DNA from: JANRKH01 sp033763595
Lineage (GTDB): Bacteria; Pseudomonadota; Alphaproteobacteria; Rickettsiales; Rickettsiaceae
Assembly: GCA_033763595.1 (NCBI GenBank)
Contig: JANRKH010000065.1
Location: forward strand, 1 to 28,003
DNA length: 28,003 bases
Reading direction: 5' to 3'
In this document: piece by piece, positions 23,739 to 28,003 of the stretch
Layout: each line of letters starts with the position of its first letter
Position numbering within the stretch: the stretch's first letter is position 1
The notes under the pieces: generated by a model
What the model was told of the DNA's origin: nothing
Seen by the model: only the letters and a program-made list of their open reading frames with translations
Databases searched by the model: none
Translations under genes and position numbers: made by a program

Positions 23739-24363
23739 ATTTTTTTAAAAAATCAGAGGCAAATTTTATGCCACTTAAATCAATAGTGTGCTTTAGGTGT
23801 CTGATAGCTAAAGTCTCAATATTTGTTGAGCGTATTTTGTATAATTTAGATTGCGCTAGGATGAAATTTGTAAAATCTAGCACATCATCTTCTTCTCCAT
23901 GAATAAGGCACACTGGTATACCACGGTTTACTATGTTGCGAGGTAGAATCAGAGCTCCTGAGAAGCTAACCACAGCACAGAGTCTAGAAGAATGAGAAAG
24001 AGCTAAATAAAGAGATACCATAGAGCCCTGGGAAAAACCTACTAATATTAAATCTTCCCATCCTAAGTTCAATTCTGAAAGCTTATCCTCAATCATTTTA
24101 ATTATAATTGGCGCAGATTTAAACAGCTCCTCTTCTAGTACCTCAGGAGCTCTATTGTCAAGATTAAACCATTGATAGCCAAAAGGGATTGAGTCGCACT
24201 TCTCTATTCCATTTGGTGAAAAAAAATGACAATTAGGTAAGGCTTTTGCAAAAAAAGGTACGAGGCTAAACATATCTTCACCATTTGAACCAAGTCCATG
24301 CAAAAGCACAACTAAGTTTCTTGGTTGAGATGGGTTTTCTGATGGTTGTTCAAAATAATTCAT
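23728..24363 (-). CDS. Alpha/beta-hydrolase carboxylesterase (YtpA/phospholipase-carboxylesterase type)
   Basis: The 211-residue protein is an Abhydrolase_2 (carboxylesterase/acyl-thioesterase) enzyme. From the ATG at 24363 it reads MNYFEQPSE and has the oxyanion HGLGSNGED at 22-30, the nucleophile elbow GFSQG with Ser111, the catalytic Asp (one of 159-160 in HGEEDD) and His192 in LKHTI. All positions fit the family. A GTG at 24411 would add 16 residues that are not typical, so I take the ATG. glyA overlaps its end by 11 bp. Members act on short- to long-chain acyl esters or acyl-thioesters; a precise substrate is not shown. Rickettsiales commonly carry one such gene near glyA-type housekeeping genes, but I cannot confirm that here. 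Confidence 0.85.
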   Translation of the reverse strand: MNYFEQPSENPSQPRNLVVLLHGLGSNGEDMFSLVPFFAKALPNCHFFSPNGIEKCDSIPFGYQWFNLDNRAPEVLEEELFKSAPIIIKMIEDKLSELNLGWEDLILVGFSQGSMVSLYLALSHSSRLCAVVSFSGALILPRNIVNRGIPVCLIHGEEDDVLDFTNFILAQSKLYKIRSTNIETLAIRHLKHTIDLSGIKFASDFLKKYAK

Positions 24364-24433
24364 GTTAGTTAAGAGTGTGTTAGAGTTAATAATTTCTAGT
24401 TGAAATATCACAGAATTTATATTTTAGCAATCC

Positions 24434-24458
24434 AAACTAACTTAATATAAGTTAGTTT
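24434..24458. promoter_or_regulatory. Perfect 10-bp inverted repeat, possible operator
   Basis: AAACTAACTT and AAGTTAGTTT form perfect 10-bp arms around a 5-bp AATAT loop. It lies 70 bp upstream of the hydrolase start and 160 bp before the divergent membrane-protein gene. It is too AT-rich to be a strong terminator and could be an operator for one or both genes. Confidence 0.4.
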
Positions 24459-24618
24459 TAATACGTTAATGCTATTCTAGGTTAAAGACCATATTATGTT
24501 CTTATTATCCTTCCTTACAGAATATATTAGTAGATTTCGTTCTTTCGCCTAGCATTATTTAACTTTTGGATTTGGATTATTTAGAGAAATCAAATAAAAA
24601 TATACATATTTTTAGAAT
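24459..24618. other. Upstream region of the membrane protein gene
   Basis: No gene seen. Around 24536-24585 (GTTCTTTCGCCTAGCATTATTTAACTTTTGGATTTGG) it resembles the right half of the ~114-bp repeat at 26007, in a very diverged form. The promoter of the next gene should lie here, but I found no clear boxes. Confidence 0.4.
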
Positions 24619-25950
24619 ATGAGCAAACAGAAAAAACCATATGATAATAGAAACCAGCAAAAAAGCATAGACTCTACGAGTAGCTTTGGCTTAGGTAATG
24701 CAATTTTTACAACAATCGGAGTTGTCTTAGTTGGCACTATGGAAATTACCTCTTACGTACTTACCGGTAGAACAATTTTATATTCTATAAATCATCAAAT
24801 TGGCTCACCAATAAATCAGTATGAGAGATTCTTTATGGAGGATAATCCATATGGAAATTTCATCAAAAATACAGTTATTGTTCTGTTTTCAAAGCCAGTT
24901 AGGAGAGTAATACGACTCACTTTTATACTTGCTCTTTATCTTACAGCACAAAGTTTTGCTGCAAGTGCATTTGCTTTTGTGGCAGTTGGAATTACAGCTT
25001 TTTCAGGTGTATATTTTTCATATACTGAATATTCCGCAGCAAAAAATACTAAAATTTCTGCTTCTATTGCAAAAAATATGCTGCGTCTTTCCGAGCAGCT
25101 TAAATCAATTAAAGATAAAAGTCGTGATAAAACAATCTCTCATGAGTTACAGAAATTTATACTTGATAATTCAGTGTCAGCATCAAAACTACTAAAGCCC
25201 AAAGAACCTGATATTGTCACTAGTTTACTCAAATCTGTTGGAGCTAATTTTTTAGAAGCGGCAGGTGCGTTATTGACCTTTAGACTCAATGAGTTTTTAA
25301 CTCTGTGCCTATACGGCACAGCTTCTGATTATCAATTTGATGTGAACCATAAAAAATATATTGTTACTATATATAATAGAATTAGTAGCACATCGAGCGT
25401 AATTTCACAACTTCTATATAATGACAAATCTTGTGATAAGATTTATTTCGAAGATCATAATGCAGCTAAAGATGCTGCTCTTAAAGCATCTTTTGTCAAT
25501 TATTACTTATCAAAAATCCCTCATAAATCCTCTGCAGAAGAAATAATAAAGGCTTATCACCAAACGAGCGAGGAAGATAGGCAAAAAATTTTAGAAAAAC
25601 AGGAAAGAAGAGTGGTAGGCCAAAAAAAACTAAAAAGAGATGAGCCTCAACGATTCTTTTGGTCAAATTTTATGGAATATTATACAGATAGTTTTTATAC
25701 GCCCTCTGAAGAAAGAGCAGTTATGAAAAAGAAATTCGATGCAAGATTCTCGGATATTTATGATAATGTAGTAAGGGGCAAACGATATTATTATGAAAAT
25801 ACTTCAAATATAAACGTCAACAACGAAACAAAATTAAGCAGGAAAGGCCAGCGAGACAAAAAATCACATCCAAAAAAAGAAAAAGAAAGCTGGGCGAAAT
25901 ATCAGAGCACAAGGCAAGTAGATGGTCATTTTACAAGAGATAAACACTAA
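24619..25950 (+). CDS. Hypothetical membrane protein
   Basis: I do not recognise this 443-residue protein. It has a short basic start (SKQKKPYDNRNQQK), a hydrophobic segment at about 27-49, a second long one at about 98-133 that could be two helices, and a weaker one near 205-235. The rest is soluble and rich in Lys and Ser. The last 60 residues are very basic with many Lys-Lys and Arg-Lys pairs, which could bind nucleic acid or membrane surfaces. No enzyme motif is seen. The frame is long, has no overlap with a neighbour and uses the same codon style as nearby genes, so coding is probable. The neighbour upstream is divergent; a repeat-flanked toxin-antitoxin pair follows. Confidence 0.65.
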   Translation: MSKQKKPYDNRNQQKSIDSTSSFGLGNAIFTTIGVVLVGTMEITSYVLTGRTILYSINHQIGSPINQYERFFMEDNPYGNFIKNTVIVLFSKPVRRVIRLTFILALYLTAQSFAASAFAFVAVGITAFSGVYFSYTEYSAAKNTKISASIAKNMLRLSEQLKSIKDKSRDKTISHELQKFILDNSVSASKLLKPKEPDIVTSLLKSVGANFLEAAGALLTFRLNEFLTLCLYGTASDYQFDVNHKKYIVTIYNRISSTSSVISQLLYNDKSCDKIYFEDHNAAKDAALKASFVNYYLSKIPHKSSAEEIIKAYHQTSEEDRQKILEKQERRVVGQKKLKRDEPQRFFWSNFMEYYTDSFYTPSEERAVMKKKFDARFSDIYDNVVRGKRYYYENTSNINVNNETKLSRKGQRDKKSHPKKEKESWAKYQSTRQVDGHFTRDKH

Positions 25951-26006
25951 GACCAAGTCCCATTTTACTACTTAAGATATAGTAGTCATTTTGGGATTAT
26001 TCGTTA

Positions 26007-26120
26007 TTATGCCAAATCCCATTTTAAATACTTTCTTTTAGCTCGTCGCTAAAGGCTTACACCAGAATAGGCTTCGTGACGTGCTCCTAGTATTATTTAA
26101 TTCTAATGATTTGGTATAAT
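26007..26120 (+). repeat. ~114-bp repeat, left direct copy flanking the toxin-antitoxin pair
   Basis: The ends ATTATGCCAAATC and GATTTGGTATAAT are a 13-bp inverted repeat with one mismatch. The interior contains TTAGCTCGTCGCTAAAGG and TAGTATTATTTAATTCTA. The copy at 26665 has the same orientation and over 80 closely matching positions by eye. Confidence 0.85.
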
Positions 26121-26143
26121 TTGATCACTCATTTTATAATTTG

Positions 26144-26407
26144 TTATTCATAATGTGTCCACATCCTAAGTACTTTTACTATTTTTTCTTGCTGGTCGAC
26201 ACTATAAACAAGTCTATGTTGAATATTAATGCGTCTTGAGTAAAATCCGGTTAGATCGCCTACTAATTTTTCGAATGGAGGTATTTTTATAAACGGATCA
26301 GTTCTTAGAATTTCAATCAAAATCTTGCATTTATCATTTAAATTAGATTTTTTTATCTTTTCAGCATCTTTTTGTGCTTCTTTTGAAAAGAAGACTTGAT
26401 AAGTCAT
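26144..26407 (-). CDS. yoeB: Toxin of YoeB/Txe family (mRNA interferase)
   Basis: YoeB toxins bind the ribosomal A site and cut mRNA there, stopping translation, when freed from YefM. The 87-residue protein matches the family length and motifs: EKLVGDLTGFYSRRINIQHR at 46-65, and WTHYE at the C-terminus. The key residues of E. coli YoeB are present: Glu46, Arg65, and the final His85-Tyr86 pair. Antitoxin and toxin frames overlap by 4 bp (ATGA type), as usual for this operon. The pair is enclosed by two direct ~114-bp repeats, which suggests transfer or duplication. Both frames look intact, so an active module is likely. Confidence 0.93.
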   Translation of the reverse strand: MTYQVFFSKEAQKDAEKIKKSNLNDKCKILIEILRTDPFIKIPPFEKLVGDLTGFYSRRINIQHRLVYSVDQQEKIVKVLRMWTHYE

Positions 26408-26646
26408 AAATCTATTTCTTTAGAATATTCTTCCAAAGGCTTCTTATGCATTTCAATTATTGACTCTTTTAATCCAGGAACCGACATAATATGCAAAGTT
26501 TCAAGCATAGCGCTATAATCTTCTTCAGCGATTAAGACGGCTTTATTGTGTTTTCCAACTATATAAATAGGCTCATGTGTTTGATTTATGTTTTCAAGCA
26601 ATTTAAATAATTCATTCCTTGCCTTGCTAGTAGTATATATGTTCAT
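26404..26646 (-). CDS. yefM: Antitoxin of Phd/YefM family
   Basis: YefM neutralises YoeB and represses the operon. The 80-residue protein begins MNIYTTSKARNELFKLLENI, a typical Phd/YefM DNA-binding start, with EPIYIVGKHNKAVLIAEEDY following. The C-terminal part (MHKKPLEEYSKEIDL) is acidic, as required for toxin binding. The ATG at 26646 has a good AAGGAGA 6 bases upstream, so the start is clear; the longer GTG frame to 26673 begins inside the flanking repeat and is rejected. The promoter would have to lie within or beyond the repeat at 26665-26779. Confidence 0.9.
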   Translation of the reverse strand: MNIYTTSKARNELFKLLENINQTHEPIYIVGKHNKAVLIAEEDYSAMLETLHIMSVPGLKESIIEMHKKPLEEYSKEIDL

Positions 26647-26664
26647 AGAATCTCCTTGCGTATC

Positions 26665-26779
26665 TAATACCAAATCCCATTTTTAAATACTTTCTTTTAG
26701 CTCGTCGCTAAAGGCTTACACCAGAGTAGGCTTCGTAACTTGCTCCTAGTATTATTTAATTCTAGAGATTTAGTATAAT
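26665..26779 (+). repeat. ~114-bp repeat, right direct copy
   Basis: Begins CTAATACCAAATCCC and ends GATTTAGTATAAT. It lies 18 bp upstream of the antitoxin start, so it sits where the operon's promoter is expected. Confidence 0.85.
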
Positions 26780-26788
26780 CTAGATTCA

Positions 26789-26808
26789 TTGTACCATTTA
26801 TGGTACAA
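26789..26808. promoter_or_regulatory. Palindrome TTGTACCAT-ATGGTACAA, possible YefM-type operator
   Basis: TTGTACCATTTATGGTACAA has perfect 9-bp arms and a TT centre. The operator of E. coli yefM-yoeB uses TGTACA-cored palindromes; here the arms carry TGTAC and GTACA halves but not the joined core. It lies 143 bp before the antitoxin start, on the far side of the repeat. Confidence 0.3.
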
Positions 26809-26823
26809 CTCTGTCAAGTGATT

Positions 26824-26906
26824 TTATGCTCCAAGTTTCTTTGTAAACCACAGTACCAGGTCATCATCAAGCAGATAGCTCTTGCCTGGAATCGTGGGTT
26901 CATAAT
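26824..26906 (-). pseudogene. C-terminal gene remnant cut by element copy D
   Basis: A minus-strand frame reads NYEPTIPGKSYLLDDDLVLW and ends FTKKLGA at a TAA (26824-26826). It has no start of its own and runs back into copy D of the palindromic element. It looks like the 3' end of a gene that the element interrupted. I do not recognise the family. Confidence 0.35.
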
Positions 26907-27012
26907 TACAGTCTTTTAGGTTGGATTAGATACTAGGCGCGAGGAGAAAAGCCTATGAGTATTAGGTGAGCGACGAGTCAACAACGTAGCTAATTCAACA
27001 TAAAAGACTATA
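26907..27012 (+). repeat. 106-bp palindromic MITE-like element, copy D
   Basis: Starts TACAGTCTTTTAGGTTG (one change from the family end) and ends AAAAGACTATA. It cuts the 3' end of the transposase fragment: the stop codon of that fragment lies inside this copy. Confidence 0.9.
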
Positions 27013-27256
27013 TTATCTCTACACTCATACTTGTCACCCATCTCTCAAAAGATTCCTCGAAATGATTAGGGTCAAGGTGATTAATGACTTTACGAATATT
27101 TTTTGCTATTGGTATTTTATTTTTGTAAGGCAAAAATTTGCTAATCCAATTTATATTAGCCTTACCCCACATGACTATTTCGTCAAAATCTTCAAACCCG
27201 CACACGCATCCACATAACACAAGAAATAGTATTTCGTCTAATGGATAGGTTACCAC
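27008..27256 (-). pseudogene. ISAs1-family transposase N-terminal fragment
   Basis: The 82-residue frame matches the N-terminal transposase-associated domain of ISAs1-type elements: LDEILFLVLCGCVCGFEDFD, then WGKANINWISKFLPYKNKIP and HLDPNHFEESFERWV. Full transposases are about 370-380 residues with a DDE domain that is missing here. The frame has no normal start (GTG at 27256) and ends at a stop supplied by palindromic copy D. Copy E closes the other side. It is therefore a dead fragment, captured between two inverted copies. No terminal repeats of an ISAs1 element are visible. Confidence 0.85.
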
Positions 27257-27267
27257 CCCTTTAATAC

Positions 27268-27373
27268 TATAGTCTTTTATGTTGAATTAGCTACGTTGTT
27301 GACTCGTCGCTCACCTAATACTCATAGGCTTCTCTCCTCGCGCCTAGTATCTAATCCAACCTAAAAGACTATA
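27268..27373 (-). repeat. 106-bp palindromic MITE-like element, copy E (inverted)
   Basis: Starts TATAGTCTTTTATGTTGAA and ends CCAACCTAAAAGACTATA, opposite to copies A-D. With copy D it makes a ~466-bp inverted arrangement around the transposase fragment. Confidence 0.9.
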
Positions 27374-27667
27374 TGTCAGCTCTATAGTCATTATTTCTTA
27401 ATATTGCATTAGTAATTTATGTTTTTTGGCTCTGTATTTTTACCATTATTTACGTCTTAGCAAACAAACTGAAAAGCTTGAAAATTTTTTCTTGACTGAT
27501 GTTTTCAATTTAGAGTATATTTAAGAAAATCAATGCACCTAAAAGTTGTATAAGTAACATAAAATAAGGGTTATTTGCAAGCTTAGGTCATCGATAAAGT
27601 ACGCGAAGTACGAGAAGAAGGTATTTTGCAACAAAGTCTTAATATGTAATATTTATAGCGGGTTTTT
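27374..27667. other. Intergenic 294 bp before the tail-collar gene
   Basis: No gene or known repeat seen. It is AT-rich and contains the promoter region of the next gene; a TATTTATAG near 27650 could be part of a -10, but no convincing -35 is present. Confidence 0.5.
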
Positions 27668-28003
27668 ATGAGTCAATTTCCAGCGGGCACAATTATAATG
27701 TGGGGAGGTCTTAGTGGCGATATTCCAGAGGGATGGTTATTTTGTAATGGTGACACAAAACTACAGTCACAGTATCAAAACCTATTTAAAACTGCGAAAT
27801 ATAACTTTGGCAATTCAAGTAAAATACCTAAGGGCAGTTTTTTTGTACCAGATTTACGAGGCAGATTTATTGTAGGAGCAGATTTAGGATCTGGACGCGA
27901 TGCGGATATTAATTCAAGGACTGATATGCAGGATTTATCATTAAAAAGAGAGGATGTAGGCTCGATACAAAATGCTGTTAATTTAGGCTGGACGCCAATT
28001 GTT
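27668..28003 (+). CDS. Phage tail-collar-domain protein (partial, continues past the window)
   Basis: The first 112 residues are visible and the frame is open to the window end. They read FPAGTIIMWGG, then IPEGWLFCNGDTKL, a Y-x-x-LF segment and FVPDLRGRFIVGADLGSGRD. These are the signatures of the phage tail collar fold of short tail fibres and of the related microcystin-dependent (Mdp) protein family. The motif order G-[ST]-I-x-x-[WY]-G, PEGW-x-x-C-[ND]-G and PDLRGRF-x-x-G is complete. Such proteins occur in prophage tails and, in intracellular bacteria, as free-standing surface or extracellular-injection proteins. No other phage gene is present within the window, so I cannot tell which applies. 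Start is ATG at 27668, without a strong ribosome binding site. Confidence 0.88.
   Translation, partial: MSQFPAGTIIMWGGLSGDIPEGWLFCNGDTKLQSQYQNLFKTAKYNFGNSSKIPKGSFFVPDLRGRFIVGADLGSGRDADINSRTDMQDLSLKREDVGSIQNAVNLGWTPIV

Noticed and set aside
26404..26673. Longer antitoxin starting at the GTG at 26673
   Set aside because: The ATG at 26646 has a strong AAGGAGA and matches family length, whereas the GTG lies inside the flanking repeat.
26907..27373. Composite transposon
   Set aside because: The interior holds only a truncated transposase and the flanking elements carry no transposase, so it cannot be shown to move as a unit.

Overview
The window is AT-rich alphaproteobacterial DNA, most like an intracellular Rickettsiales member (Rickettsiaceae or Midichloriaceae type). 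The reasons are a short, split-type transhydrogenase alpha subunit (PntAA), an AmpG-like MFS carrier, many long repeat-filled intergenic gaps, several families of small palindromic elements, a decayed transposase and ankyrin-like hypothetical proteins. The genus cannot be fixed from sequence alone.

Layout. 1-1200: a hypothetical gene, a small palindromic element nested in an older repeat, and a CAT-anticodon tRNA. 1588-5568: lolA diverges from pntAA, then a patatin-like lipoprotein, trmD and rplS. 5569-5796: paired-hairpin TCATTCCCGC repeats. 5797-7156: rsmG and parA, with no parB following. 7172-8036: a module bounded by a perfect 19-bp inverted repeat, holding a GC-rich palindromic repeat and a small membrane protein gene. 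8097-13884: rsmE, rnhB, rimM (opposite strand), an AsmA-family gene and an ampG-like gene. 13885-14300: two more palindromic elements. 14301-18695 (minus): rseP, bamA and a degenerate LytM lipoprotein, an outer-membrane biogenesis operon. 18696-19760: repeats only. 19761-22194 (minus): two coupled unknown genes, the first with a possible H-D-C cysteine-enzyme arrangement, the second with an ankyrin-like stretch. 22476-24363 (minus): an alpha/beta hydrolase and glyA. 24619-25950: an unknown membrane protein. 26007-27373: a YefM-YoeB toxin-antitoxin pair between two direct copies of a ~114-bp repeat, followed by an ISAs1-type transposase fragment between two inverted copies of the 106-bp element. 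27668 to the end: the start of a phage tail-collar-domain gene.

Functionally the core is housekeeping: translation (trmD, rplS, rsmG, rsmE, rimM, tRNA), envelope assembly and recycling (lolA, AsmA-like, ampG, rseP, bamA, LytM factor), one-carbon metabolism (glyA), redox balance (pntAA) and RNase HII. The accessory interest is in the repeat families, which nest in each other and sit beside the toxin-antitoxin pair, the dead transposase and the parA boundary, and in the coupled gene pair at 19761-22194, which could encode secreted host-interaction proteins.
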